A stretch of 64,000 nucleotides of DNA from Acidovorax sp. HDW3 (GCF_011303755.1 NZ_CP049885.1:1718001-1782000); one strand, 5' to 3'. Counted from the stretch's first letter, positions 53,543 through 62,851 are shown. Translations and numbers: made by a program. The notes: generated from the letters alone by a model not told the origin.

Positions 53543-56500
53543 AGAACTGACCGGCTTCCTGCGCGAAACCACCCAAGACGGATATCGAGGTCGCCTGCAG
53601 GCCCGTGGTCAAGCACGGGCGCTGATCCGCCATGACGGACACCTGCCACCGGATGCCCCCGCTTTCAGCGAAGGGATCGACTCAGACCTCGCTGACTATG
53701 GCTTTTCGGTGCTGCGCGCCTCACTGGCACTGCGCGAGCTTGGAGGCGATCAGGAGACTTGGCGGCGTGGCTTCGTGCATGCGGGTGGTGCTTTCGAGGC
53801 ATTGGTCCAGAACGGCGCGCAGGAAGACACATTCCGAGGCTTCTATCGAACAGTCGGGGCTGCAGCCTATCACTTGGCAAACTACTCCGCACTGGCGTTC
53901 TCTCTTCTGACACAAGCGCAGGCTGACCAGAACCGCTCGCCAGCCGAGGATGCACTTGCACTGCTGATCGTGCGCGATCTGAAAGGACTTGGACAGCGTG
54001 CAAGGGCGTGGCTACATGACCCCGTCAACGGCGATGAAGGCATCAGCCGAGCGGCGGCCGAAGGGGAACTTGACCCCGACGACGTAGTCTCCCGCGTGGC
54101 GACATCAACGATGTTCAGGGCGCTGGTGTTCTTCGAGTTTGGCCTGCAGACCGGCCATGACTCCCTCGTCGTGGAAGCGCGCAACCTGCTAAGGCGAGCG
54201 ATTTCGTTGACCAAGGCTGCCAGCGCGGTTTCGCTTTGGTGGATTCTTCGAATCACAGCAAACCTCATCGACGACCTTTGGTCAAGCAGCCTGCACAAGG
54301 TCTTGCCCCTCGAAGGCCCACCCGGCTCAGGAGACTATGCCCAGCTAAGGAAGCTGTTTGTTTCCGAGCTGTACAGCCGGCGCTCGTCCGAGGTGGAGCT
54401 GTGGCCTTCTCAGTTGCTGGCGGCACAACGGGCCGTCGATGTATCCGACGACTTGGTGGTAGCCCTCCCCACCAGCGCAGGCAAGACACGAATAGCAGAG
54501 ATCGCGGCATTAATGGCACTGACCTGTGGACACCGGGTTTTGATCGTAACGCCACTGCGAGCACTTTCGGCTCAAACCGAGCGCTCCTTTCGCAGAACAT
54601 TCACGCCTCTTGGATTCTCCGTCTCGTCACTTTATGGAAGCAGCGGCATCGCCGGGACAGACGAGGATGCGCTGCGGGAACAGAACATCGTCATCGCCAC
54701 GCCAGAGAAACTGGACTTTGCTCTGCGAAATGACCCCGACATCATCAATGACGTCGGGTTGATCGTTCTCGACGAAGGGCATCTGATTGGCCCCAGCGAA
54801 CGCGAAATCCGCTATGAGAACTTGGTACAGCGATTGCTGCGGCGCCCCGACCATGCAGATCGACGAATCGTCTGTCTTTCGGCGATCCTGCCGGCAGGAG
54901 ATCAACTCAACGATCTGACTGCATGGATTCGTAGTGATGCTCCCGGCGATCCAATCCAGTCCAGTTGGCGACCCACGCGCCAGCGCTTTGGCACGTTATC
55001 TTGGCTCGGCACTTCTGCACGCCTGAGCTTCGACCTTGAGCCAGATGGCCCGTTCATTCGACACTTTGTGCCGGAGGTTCCGCCTATTCGCCCCCGTCGA
55101 ACGCCGTTCCCCAAGGACAACAAGGAATTGACTCTCGCAGCGGCGTGGAAATTCTCCGAGCAAGGAAAACGAGCACTCGTTTTTTGCACTCAGCGCGATC
55201 ATGTCGAGGGATTTGCAGAAACCGCCCTGGATATGCAACGACGGGGCTTTCTGCCGTCTCTGCTTGCCAACGTCCAGGAAGTCGAACGTGCCATGGCCGT
55301 GGGTCGGGAATGGCTAGGAGCCGAGCACCCAGCAGTCCGCTGCTTGGCTATCGGAGTTGCGATTCATCATGGGCGTCTCCCAGGCCCCTTCCTTCGAGAA
55401 GTGGAAGCACTGCTTGCCGCAGGCGTTCTGCGGGTTACTGTGGCCTCGCCAACCTTGGCCCAGGGCTTGAATCTTAATGCTGCGGTACTCCTGATCCCCA
55501 ACCTGTACAGGGCGGGCACCCTGATCACGGGAGAAGAATTCGCCAATGTCGCGGGCCGTGCTGGCCGAGCATTTGTAGACCTTGAAGGGCTGGTGATTCA
55601 TGTGATGCATGAACCGGAAGCCTGGCGTCACCAGCGGTGGCGAGAGTTGGTCACGTCGGCCAAGGCCCGCTCACTTTCGAGCGGCATCATCGCCGTAGTC
55701 AATGAGGTCATACGGCGCCTCTCGACTTCGGGAGTATTTGCGCGCGGGGATGCCATGGAGTACCTGTCCAGCACACAGGGCGCTTGGTTCCCAGATGCCG
55801 CAGGGGACGACCAAAATTCAGATTCAATGGAAAGCCTTATCGAGCGGTTGGACGCAACCGTGCTTGGCCTGGTCGAAGCGCTTGATGCGGAAAGCGCGGA
55901 TCTTCCACGACTGTTGGATGAGGCCCTTGTGGGCTCGCTTTGGGCAAGGCAAATCGCGCGCCTGGATGCCCTCGAAAAGCAAAAGCAGCTCTGGATTCTC
56001 GTCAGTAGAGCGCAGCTCATCTGGAACAAGACAACGATCGAGCAACGCAAGGGCCAGTTTGCAATGGGCGTGGGTCTTGAATCGGGGCTTGCCATCGACG
56101 CATTGGCAGCGAAACTGACCGAGTTTCTTGATCTAGGTGATGCGGCTGCGCTCGTTGGAGATGCCGATGCCTTGATCGCCGCACTCGTTGGGATGGGGGA
56201 GCGGCTTCTTGCGATCCGTCCCTTTGTTCCAAATGATCCACTGCCTGCGAACTGGAAAGAACTACTTGGAGCCTGGATTCGGGGGGAAGACGTGGCGGCC
56301 ATCGGCCAAGAGGGCATGCGCGTAGTTGACGATGCGTTCGTCTATCGTCTGGTATGGGCGATTGAAGCCGTCCGAATGAATCGGCGGATCAACGGCGGCG
56401 AATCAGAAATGCTTGTTGAGGGCGCCGCCGCCGCGTGCCTGGAAGCCGGACTGCCATCCAACGCCATGGCCATGCTTGTTCGAGCAGGCCTGCCCTCGCG

Positions 56501-56933
56501 CGTTGCCGCTAAGACAGTCATTGAGCAGATGACGCCTGGGTTCACGAATCGCGCAGAGATGAAGGCTTGGCTACGATCGGCAGAAGTGGCGGCCTTCGAC
56601 CACGCTCCCGGTTGGCCCACTCTCGAAACGCATTCAATCTGGCAACTGTTTCGACGCGACGTTCTTTCGAGCGTAGACGGTAAGTGGGCGTCACAGGAAT
56701 GGACGATGCAATGGCCCTCTCGGTCCGCTTTTCCTATGCGGGTTGAGGTTGATCCGCAAAGTGGCCAAGTGTCTATCGCAACGCCTGACTTTGCCCAGCT
56801 TACGACGATCAGACAGAAGCTTCAGGCGGAATCACCGAGCCTGTTTGAAGTCGAGCCGCGGCAGGACGGAACGAGTGTCAGCATCCGCCGCATTGGTCGA
56901 GGCGAGGCGCGCTGGGTGGAACAGGGTGCGTAA
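53529..56933 (+). CDS. hamB: Hachiman helicase HamB
   Basis: A 1,134-residue superfamily 2 helicase. Motif I is ALPTSAGKTRIAEIAALMAL at ~residue 312, Ia TPLRALSAQTER, motif II VLDEGH at ~413, motif III CLSAILP, and motif VI NVAGRAGRAFVDLEG at ~672. About 300 residues precede the helicase core and ~450 follow it (sensor and winged-helix-like regions). The start is TTG inside the end of hamA, implying translational coupling. The stop codon TAA lies within the target duplication of IS481 copy 2, and the pre-insertion sequence would give the same protein end, so the gene is intact. Confidence 0.87.
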   Translation: METIEELTGFLRETTQDGYRGRLQARGQARALIRHDGHLPPDAPAFSEGIDSDLADYGFSVLRASLALRELGGDQETWRRGFVHAGGAFEALVQNGAQEDTFRGFYRTVGAAAYHLANYSALAFSLLTQAQADQNRSPAEDALALLIVRDLKGLGQRARAWLHDPVNGDEGISRAAAEGELDPDDVVSRVATSTMFRALVFFEFGLQTGHDSLVVEARNLLRRAISLTKAASAVSLWWILRITANLIDDLWSSSLHKVLPLEGPPGSGDYAQLRKLFVSELYSRRSSEVELWPSQLLAAQRAVDVSDDLVVALPTSAGKTRIAEIAALMALTCGHRVLIVTPLRALSAQTERSFRRTFTPLGFSVSSLYGSSGIAGTDEDALREQNIVIATPEKLDFALRNDPDIINDVGLIVLDEGHLIGPSEREIRYENLVQRLLRRPDHADRRIVCLSAILPAGDQLNDLTAWIRSDAPGDPIQSSWRPTRQRFGTLSWLGTSARLSFDLEPDGPFIRHFVPEVPPIRPRRTPFPKDNKELTLAAAWKFSEQGKRALVFCTQRDHVEGFAETALDMQRRGFLPSLLANVQEVERAMAVGREWLGAEHPAVRCLAIGVAIHHGRLPGPFLREVEALLAAGVLRVTVASPTLAQGLNLNAAVLLIPNLYRAGTLITGEEFANVAGRAGRAFVDLEGLVIHVMHEPEAWRHQRWRELVTSAKARSLSSGIIAVVNEVIRRLSTSGVFARGDAMEYLSSTQGAWFPDAAGDDQNSDSMESLIERLDATVLGLVEALDAESADLPRLLDEALVGSLWARQIARLDALEKQKQLWILVSRAQLIWNKTTIEQRKGQFAMGVGLESGLAIDALAAKLTEFLDLGDAAALVGDADALIAALVGMGERLLAIRPFVPNDPLPANWKELLGAWIRGEDVAAIGQEGMRVVDDAFVYRLVWAIEAVRMNRRINGGESEMLVEGAAAACLEAGLPSNAMAMLVRAGLPSRVAAKTVIEQMTPGFTNRAEMKAWLRSAEVAAFDHAPGWPTLETHSIWQLFRRDVLSSVDGKWASQEWTMQWPSRSAFPMRVEVDPQSGQVSIATPDFAQLTTIRQKLQAESPSLFEVEPRQDGTSVSIRRIGRGEARWVEQGA

Positions 56934-56934
56934 C

Positions 56935-58017
56935 TGTCCCATCTCGTGTGATCATATACCCCACAGGAGTTGGGCATTCTTCCAAGCAAGAGAGGTAATG
57001 CGCAACGTGGTGGAATCCTTCAAACAGGAGCAATCGACATGAGCCAAGTGCACGCGCAAGCACGAACCACACCGCGTACGAGAGCCGAGATTAAAGCTTC
57101 GTCAGCATCGATTGCAGAACTGGCCGATCGCTACAACATCAACCGTGCGACAGCACGCAAATGGAAGCACCGAGACAGCCCGGATGATCTCTCGCACCGT
57201 CCGCACACGCTGCATACAACGCTCTCGCCCGTGCAGGAAGCCATCGCTGTGGAGCTGCGCCGCCTGCTGTTTTTGCCCCTGGATGACCTGCTGGCGGTGG
57301 TGCGAGAGTTTGTGAACCCGCAGGTCTCCCGTGCAGGTCTGGATCGTTGCTTGCGCCGCCACGGCGTCTCCAGTTTGCGTGAACTTCAGGCCCAGGCCCA
57401 GGCCGATGCGGGCACTGGTGACAAGCCCGTCAAGACCTTCAAGGACTATGAACCAGGCTTTGTGCATGTGGACATCAAATACCTGCCGCAGATGCCCGAC
57501 GAGCGCCAGCGGCGCTATCTGTTCGTGGCCATAGACCGGGCAACGCGCTGGGTGTTCATGCACATCTATGCCGACCAGAGCGAGGACTCCAGCGTGGACT
57601 TCCTGGAGCGTCTGGAGCGTGCAGCACCCATGAAGATCGTCAAACTACTCACCGACAACGGCAGTCAGTTCACGGATCGGTTCACGAACAAAAAACGCGA
57701 ACCCAGCGGGCGGCACAAGTTCGATATGCGCTGCAAGGCGTTGGGCATTGAGCACCGGCTGTGTCCGCCGCGCCACCCGCAGACCAACGGCATGGTGGAG
57801 CGTTTCAACGGGCGTATCAGCGAAATCGTCAGGCAAACGCGCTTTGCATCCGCAGCGCAGCTGGAGGCCACATTGATGAACTACGTCAAAACCTACAACC
57901 ACCAGATTCCACAGCGTGCACTCAAGCACGTTTCACCCGTTCAGGCGTTGAAGGATTGGTATGCAAAAAAGCCGGAATTGTTCAAGAAGCGTGTTTACAA
58001 ACAGGCGGGACTTGACA
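56935..58017. mobile_element. IS481-family element, copy 2 (1,083 bp), with 6-bp target duplication
   Basis: Ends TGTCCCATCTCG...CGGGACTTGACA as in copy 1, opposite orientation. The target CGTAAC is present at 56929-56934 and 58018-58023. It inserted exactly over the stop codon region of hamB without changing the product. Confidence 0.93.
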
Positions 58018-58022
58018 CGTAA
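57039..58022 (+). CDS. IS481-family transposase, copy 2
   Basis: A 327-residue transposase nearly identical to copy 1, with HTH (AELADRYNINRATARKWKHR) and DDE core (HVDIKYLP, LLTDNGSQF, NGMVERFNGRI). Its stop TAA comes from the target duplication (GACA followed by CGTAA), so the element itself lacks a stop. RBS AGGAG precedes the ATG. Confidence 0.94.
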   Translation: MSQVHAQARTTPRTRAEIKASSASIAELADRYNINRATARKWKHRDSPDDLSHRPHTLHTTLSPVQEAIAVELRRLLFLPLDDLLAVVREFVNPQVSRAGLDRCLRRHGVSSLRELQAQAQADAGTGDKPVKTFKDYEPGFVHVDIKYLPQMPDERQRRYLFVAIDRATRWVFMHIYADQSEDSSVDFLERLERAAPMKIVKLLTDNGSQFTDRFTNKKREPSGRHKFDMRCKALGIEHRLCPPRHPQTNGMVERFNGRISEIVRQTRFASAAQLEATLMNYVKTYNHQIPQRALKHVSPVQALKDWYAKKPELFKKRVYKQAGLDT

Positions 58023-58139
58023 CCTGGCGCGGGCGCGTAGATGTATCACTGTCGGCTGACTGTCGGGTTCCTGTCGTGTTGCTGTTGCCTCTGGCTCCCC
58101 ATACTTCGCCACATCGGTTGAAAACAAAGGAGCTACAAA

Positions 58140-58835
58140 ATGAGCACTGCAGAAAGCACTCAACAAACCCGCCTGCTGACGCCGGCTGAACTGGCCGTTT
58201 GCATCAGAATGTTCCGCGAAATGCGTCAATGGTCGCAAGAACAATTGGCTGAGATTTCCGGCCTCAACGTGAGAACGGTCCAGCGGGTCGAACAAGGCTT
58301 ATCCGCCAGTCTCGATACCCGCCGCGCCCTTGCCAGTGCGTTCGAGTTCGAGGACATCGATGCACTCAACAAGCCGTTCACCATTCCATCGGAAGAAGAA
58401 CTTAAGGCGGCAAAGGAAAAATTCGATCGTGAGCACGTCACCTTGACGGCGATTCCGCTGACCACAGGCAAGCAGTTGGCCAAGCTTGCGGAAATTTGCT
58501 CAATGGACTTGTCGGAGCCTGGTTTCGAGCTGACCCGCGAAGCGGACGAAACCTTCGCCGCCCTTGTGGACTATTTCAGGGACTACCGGGATTGCGCGGA
58601 TGTCTACAGCGAAACACAGAAATTCGAGATTTATGACGAGATGCAATCCAACATCGACGCGCTCAAGACGCTTGGCGTGTCGCTGCGCTACGCCGAACGC
58701 AAGATGCAGGTGAAATGGGGAACGGAGCCGGACAGCAAGCCGATGCTGGTCAATGTGCTGTACGTGGTCGCCTTTCCACTCGGCAAGGAACCAGAGCAAT
58801 TCGCCACACCGAAATCCGGTGGCGTCCGTTTATGA
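58140..58835 (+). CDS. XRE-family regulator heading a two-gene cassette
   Basis: A 231-residue protein. The HTH_3 domain is at residues ~15-75 (ELAVCIRMFREMRQWSQEQL, SGLNVRTVQRVEQGLSASLD). The remaining 150 residues are a helical domain (LTREADETFAALVDYFRDY, MQSNIDALKTLGVSLRYAER) with a hydrophobic end (MLVNVLYVVAFPLG). RBS AAAGGAGC precedes the ATG at good distance. It is followed after 13 bases by the 426-residue gene, so the two form an operon. Probably repressor or antitoxin-like partner. Confidence 0.8.
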   Translation: MSTAESTQQTRLLTPAELAVCIRMFREMRQWSQEQLAEISGLNVRTVQRVEQGLSASLDTRRALASAFEFEDIDALNKPFTIPSEEELKAAKEKFDREHVTLTAIPLTTGKQLAKLAEICSMDLSEPGFELTREADETFAALVDYFRDYRDCADVYSETQKFEIYDEMQSNIDALKTLGVSLRYAERKMQVKWGTEPDSKPMLVNVLYVVAFPLGKEPEQFATPKSGGVRL

Positions 58836-58848
58836 CAAGGACCGATCC

Positions 58849-60129
58849 ATGACCGATACCCCAATCATAGACGCCTTATTTTCTGCTCTCATCAACAGCG
58901 ACAAGGATGCACTCGACGAAATCGAGTCCCAACGCGCGGCGGAGTGCGCGTTCCTGCGTGCAGTCATCTGCACCGATGCCCCAGGTGCGATCGACCTCGA
59001 ACTTGGCCTCAGCGTGACCTCCAGCGAGTACGTTACCCCCTTCTTCGAAGGCCCGCGAGCATTCTTCATGTCAGCCGGGGCCAGCATCGAAGCACGACGC
59101 ACGGGTGGCAGATCGAATGCACTGATCGACTTTTCGCTGAGCTTCGATTCGAACTTCGCGGAGAAGATGCGTGCGGCAATCGCCGGTGAAATGATCCAGC
59201 AGGTCGATCGCGATCGCGTCAACGAGGTCCTCATGCTCAAGGCCCGTAATCGCAACGTGCAATTCGATGTTCTGCCATTCCTTATTGAGAACACCCGCCT
59301 GATCCGCGACGATCCACGCAACGAACGTCCCCTGAACACGTTGATCGCTTTCCGCATGCTCGATCATCTGGATTGGGATGTTTTTCGGGATGATCCCAGT
59401 CGCTTCGTCTTCGATGCCCCGTGCGAAGAACTAAAGACTTCACTTCGTCCCGAAGCCATGGCCTTTCAGTCGGAACTACAGACCAGCGGGGATGTCATTC
59501 GGCACGAAGCCAAGAGCGCAGGGACGCAGGCGCTTCTCTTGCGGTTCGCCCGGCTGTGGCACGAGAAACGCAAACCCGATAAGAGCCGCATTCTGCGTGA
59601 ACTGCTGCGTTTCAGCATCCATCACCTCGGGGCCATCCCGCTCACCGAGTTGCACCTCGTATGGAGCGGCATGACCTCCGAATTGGGGGCGCCGTTCTTC
59701 GGCCCGATCACAGGACGATCCAAGACAATGTTGGAGGACGTTCGCGGCATGGCTTGGGACATGACGCTTCTGCGCGCCCTGGAGAAAAATGCTACGGCCA
59801 GCCGGCTCGGCTCCTTCTTCATTCCATATTTTGTGTCGATCGATCGCCGCTGGCGTCATTTGCTGCGCCTAAATCCCGTCAGGATGATGCTGATCGATGA
59901 TGCGCATCGACGCGTGCTCTTTGCGCGTGCCGATGAGCTATCGTTCCGGCGTTTCTTTGAAGAATGCGCGCAGACCGAGTTGCAGGCAGAGATGACGCCT
60001 GAGAAGGTTGAAGCTCGTCGCAGGGCGGCACAGACCGCCAAATTAGACGCAATGCGGCAACTTGTCGTCGATGAGGAGAATCTTTGGTTTGAGCAAGTCT
60101 CGCAGCAAACGGCGAGCGAGATCCGGTAG
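58849..60129 (+). CDS. Unrecognised 426-residue protein paired with the XRE gene
   Basis: Starts MTDTPIIDALFSALINSDKD. Segments include IDLELGLSVTSSEYVTPFFE, GPRAFFMSAGASIEARRTGG, LIDFSLSFDSNFAEKMRAAI, LNTLIAFRMLDHLDWDVFRD, IHHLGAIPLTELHLVWSGMT and LEDVRGMAWDMTLLRALEKN. I see no signal peptide, membrane segment or motif I can name; the pattern LIDFSLSFDSNF and RGMAWDMTLLR suggests an alpha/beta domain with conserved-looking Asp residues. Location between Hachiman and the integrase, with an XRE regulator in front, suggests a defence effector or toxin. Confidence 0.7.
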   Translation: MTDTPIIDALFSALINSDKDALDEIESQRAAECAFLRAVICTDAPGAIDLELGLSVTSSEYVTPFFEGPRAFFMSAGASIEARRTGGRSNALIDFSLSFDSNFAEKMRAAIAGEMIQQVDRDRVNEVLMLKARNRNVQFDVLPFLIENTRLIRDDPRNERPLNTLIAFRMLDHLDWDVFRDDPSRFVFDAPCEELKTSLRPEAMAFQSELQTSGDVIRHEAKSAGTQALLLRFARLWHEKRKPDKSRILRELLRFSIHHLGAIPLTELHLVWSGMTSELGAPFFGPITGRSKTMLEDVRGMAWDMTLLRALEKNATASRLGSFFIPYFVSIDRRWRHLLRLNPVRMMLIDDAHRRVLFARADELSFRRFFEECAQTELQAEMTPEKVEARRRAAQTAKLDAMRQLVVDEENLWFEQVSQQTASEIR

Positions 60130-60217
60130 TTCTGCGTTGCTGTCATGCTCGGAAAATCGCACCGAGTTCGCTGCGTTACGCCACAGCAGGTTGTCCCGAT
60201 AGGTACCGAACTTCATC

Positions 60218-60622
60218 ATGTCTCCATGCAGTGTGCTCATGGAGTCCGAGGTGGAACACCTATCGCAAAAATCGATCGCGGCCGGCATCGACACCGGCCA
60301 ATCCCTAGCTCCGCCTGGCACGGAAGCCTACGAGGCGCTGCCGCAGTTCCCAAAGAGCAGCCCGCTTCCTTTCCGGCGCACGATCCGCCGCCACGAATTG
60401 CGGCAGATCGTCCCTCTGGCCGAAACGACGATCTACGAAATGGAGCGTCGAGGAGAATTCCCCCGGCGCTTCAATCTGACACCGCGCTGCGTGGTATGGG
60501 ACCTCGCCGAAGTAGAAGCCTGGATCGAGGAACGCAAGCAAGCCTCTCGCGCCAACGTTGCAAAGCCCGATGTCCACCTACGAAAAACCCGCCCTGTTCG
60601 GGCGGGTTCCGGTCAGGGGTGA
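60218..60622 (+). CDS. AlpA-family DNA-binding regulator
   Basis: A 134-residue protein with an AlpA/HTH_17-type domain at residues ~52-110 (FRRTIRRHELRQIVPLAETT, IYEMERRGEFPRRFNLTPRC, DLAEVEAWIEERKQ). AlpA-type proteins activate integrase or act as excisionases on islands. The start may be ATG 60218 or ATG 60239. It converges on the HTH partner gene at 60637. Confidence 0.83.
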   Translation: MSPCSVLMESEVEHLSQKSIAAGIDTGQSLAPPGTEAYEALPQFPKSSPLPFRRTIRRHELRQIVPLAETTIYEMERRGEFPRRFNLTPRCVVWDLAEVEAWIEERKQASRANVAKPDVHLRKTRPVRAGSGQG

Positions 60623-60636
60623 AGCTGGCGACAGCC

Positions 60637-61161
60637 TCATCCAACAAGAGCTTCCAACTCCTTGGAAGCCGAGCCCGATAGCCGCCGCCCTTCCTTGGCC
60701 ACATTGACCTGCAAGGCAACGCAGGCCACCTCCAGAACATCGCCGGCCAGCGTATAGCTGCCCTTGGCCTGCAGCCAGGTCAGCACATCCGCCAAGTGCC
60801 AGATTGATGCACTGCCCTCATGCACAGGCGCCGGGAAGCTGCCCGGATGGGCCAACATCAGCTTGCGCATGTTCTGCCGCGACACGCCGACTATGTCAGC
60901 CACATCGGTCAGCCCGACCAAATCCGGCGCAACCTCGATCAGCCTGGCCGACGATACGGCACGCCGCACGTCAGCCAGCGCACTGCGCACCGCCGCACAC
61001 GCACTGTCCGCCTCACGGGTGAACTCCAGGGCAAGCCGCCCCGGCTGCCCGATGCCGACCAGGGCATCGTCGCAGCCGGCCGCGCCCAGGCGCTCGACCA
61101 GCGCATCCACGTCACGGTCATCGTCGGCAAGCTGGTATTTCAGGGTGAAGGTGTATTCCAT
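60637..61161 (-). CDS. HTH protein, candidate antitoxin of a HicA-like toxin
   Basis: A 174-residue protein. The first ~75 residues (MEYTFTLKYQLADDDRDVDA, LALEFTREADSACAAVRSAL) look like a small alpha/beta domain. Then an HTH follows (GLTDVADIVGVSRQNMRKLM, FPAPVHEGSASIWHLADVLT) of the AlpA/MerR type. It starts four bases after the stop of the gene at 61166, so the two are co-translated. A HicB-like arrangement is inferred from gene order and the neighbour's motif. Confidence 0.68.
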   Translation of the reverse strand: MEYTFTLKYQLADDDRDVDALVERLGAAGCDDALVGIGQPGRLALEFTREADSACAAVRSALADVRRAVSSARLIEVAPDLVGLTDVADIVGVSRQNMRKLMLAHPGSFPAPVHEGSASIWHLADVLTWLQAKGSYTLAGDVLEVACVALQVNVAKEGRRLSGSASKELEALVG

Positions 61162-61165
61162 TGCG

Positions 61166-61441
61166 CTATTCCTCGGCATCGTCGGCCGCGTCCTGCTGCT
61201 TGCGATGCGTCGTGCAGTTGTCCACGACGCGCCGCAAGGCGCGTGCGTGGTTCCCTGGGTTCTTCGGCGTGCTCCACACGCTGGTGATACAGAACTCGCC
61301 GCAACGACACTCCGCGTCGTTGTACGGACAGTAAATCCGCCCCCAAGCGTGGCTGCCGCCGACTTCCACGCGCCAACCCTGCCCTTCGGCATGCCTGAGT
61401 GCTTCCTCGACCTCTTTCTTCGGATGAGAGGAACGGGCCAT
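61166..61441 (-). CDS. HicA-like small protein, candidate toxin
   Basis: A 91-residue protein: KKEVEEALRHAEGQGWRVEV then GGSHAWGRIYCP, with the Gly-Ser-His centre typical of HicA mRNA interferases, followed by a Cys-rich insertion (CPYNDAECRCGEFCITSVWS) and a helix (NHARALRRVVDNC). HicA proteins are usually ~60-80 residues; the Cys-rich part is an addition. It is the first gene of the pair, the order of hicAB. Confidence 0.66.
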   Translation of the reverse strand: MARSSHPKKEVEEALRHAEGQGWRVEVGGSHAWGRIYCPYNDAECRCGEFCITSVWSTPKNPGNHARALRRVVDNCTTHRKQQDAADDAEE

Positions 61442-61500
61442 CACAGTCTCCAGTATGGGAATGATTGGCCAGGTTGTCAAGTGACAACCTAGCCACTGCT

Positions 61501-62757
61501 TCAGGCCATTGCACTCAACACCGGCACGACGACGTTGTCGGGCATCAGCTTTGGAACGTAGGTCTGCCCGTCGATCCAGGCATCGACCATGCTGGCCCAC
61601 TCCTGCAGCATGTGGCGCCGCTGCTCGGCGTATTCGGCTTTGTTGTAGATCGAACGCGAGGAACGCCCCTCCTCGTGCGCAAGGCACTTCTCGATCCAGT
61701 CGCGGTTGAACCCGATCTCGTTGAGCAGCGTCGAGCCCGTGCGGCGCAGGTCATGGACGGTGAACGGCTCCAGAGGCAGGCCTGCAGCCTTGGCCCGCTG
61801 CGCCACGATCTGCGTGACCCGGTTGAGGGTCGCGTGAGACATGCAGCGGTCGGAGTCGTAGCGCGACGGCAGCACGAACTTCGATCCAGCCGCGCAGGTA
61901 TGCAGCGCCACCAGGATGTCCAACGCCTGGCGCGACAGGTAGACCACATGCGGATTGCGCCCCTTCATCCGCTGCTTCGGAATGGTCCAGGTCGCGTTCT
62001 CGAAATCAACCTCGTCCCAGGTGGCCTCGATCAGCTCGCTCTTGCGCACCAGCGTCAGCAGGACCATGCGCAGCGCCAGACGGATGGTCGGATAGGTGGC
62101 CACCGACTCCATCTGCCGCGACATCAGGCGGATCTCCAGCGGTGACAAAGCACGGTCCTTCGGTACGAAGGTCGCAATCGAGGCTGCGCCCACATCGGCC
62201 GCCGGGTTGTCCACCTTCTCCCCATGCAGGATGGCGAAGGCATAGACCTGCTTCACGATGTCGCGGACGTGCACCGCGGTGGCTGGCGCCCCGCGCCCCT
62301 TCACCTTGCCGCACAAGGCGCGCAAGTCATCAGCGGTGATTTCGTTGAGCAGGCGGTTCTGGAAGGCCGGCAGGATGTCCCGATCGACGATGCTCTTACG
62401 CATCGCTCGCGTGCTATCGGCCATCCTGGCGCCGGCCAGCCATTGGGCCGTCATATCGCCAAAGTTCTTGGCGGCGGTCAGGCGGCGCTTCTCGCGCTGT
62501 TTCTCATGCGCCGGAGACTTGCCCTGGGCGACGGCCTTCTTGGCATCCAGCAGCTTTTCACGGGCCATCCCCAGCGAAATGCCCGCCGGCCCGTAGCGGC
62601 CAATGGTCAGGGTCTCGCGGCGGCCGTTGAGACGGTAATCGAAGCGGAAGGTGACGGTACCGGTGGGCGATACCGTCACGTACATTCCATCCCGGTCAGA
62701 AGCCTTATAAGTCAAGGACTTAGGCTTCAAATTGCGTAATGCGGTGTCGGTAAGCAT
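61501..62757 (-). CDS. int: Tyrosine integrase, P4/DUF4102 type
   Basis: A 418-residue island integrase. The N-terminal DUF4102 domain is MLTDTALRNLKPKSLTYKAS...GMYVTV, followed by the core-binding and catalytic domains. Catalytic residues: Arg in LLTLVRKSELIEATWDEVDF, His-x-x-Arg in VHDLRRTGSTLLNE, His in CLAHEEG, and Tyr in RSIYNKAEY. It sits at the guaA end of the island with its start ~300 bases from the attachment block, the usual geometry. It presumably recombines within the last codons of guaA. Confidence 0.93.
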   Translation of the reverse strand: MLTDTALRNLKPKSLTYKASDRDGMYVTVSPTGTVTFRFDYRLNGRRETLTIGRYGPAGISLGMAREKLLDAKKAVAQGKSPAHEKQREKRRLTAAKNFGDMTAQWLAGARMADSTRAMRKSIVDRDILPAFQNRLLNEITADDLRALCGKVKGRGAPATAVHVRDIVKQVYAFAILHGEKVDNPAADVGAASIATFVPKDRALSPLEIRLMSRQMESVATYPTIRLALRMVLLTLVRKSELIEATWDEVDFENATWTIPKQRMKGRNPHVVYLSRQALDILVALHTCAAGSKFVLPSRYDSDRCMSHATLNRVTQIVAQRAKAAGLPLEPFTVHDLRRTGSTLLNEIGFNRDWIEKCLAHEEGRSSRSIYNKAEYAEQRRHMLQEWASMVDAWIDGQTYVPKLMPDNVVVPVLSAMA

Positions 62758-62851
62758 CGAGGTTTTTCCTCCTGTTCATGACGGCTTTTACCGTCAGGGG
62801 TCAGGAGACCTGCTGATGCTCGGAAAGCCGCATGAAACAAGCTTTCCTGAG

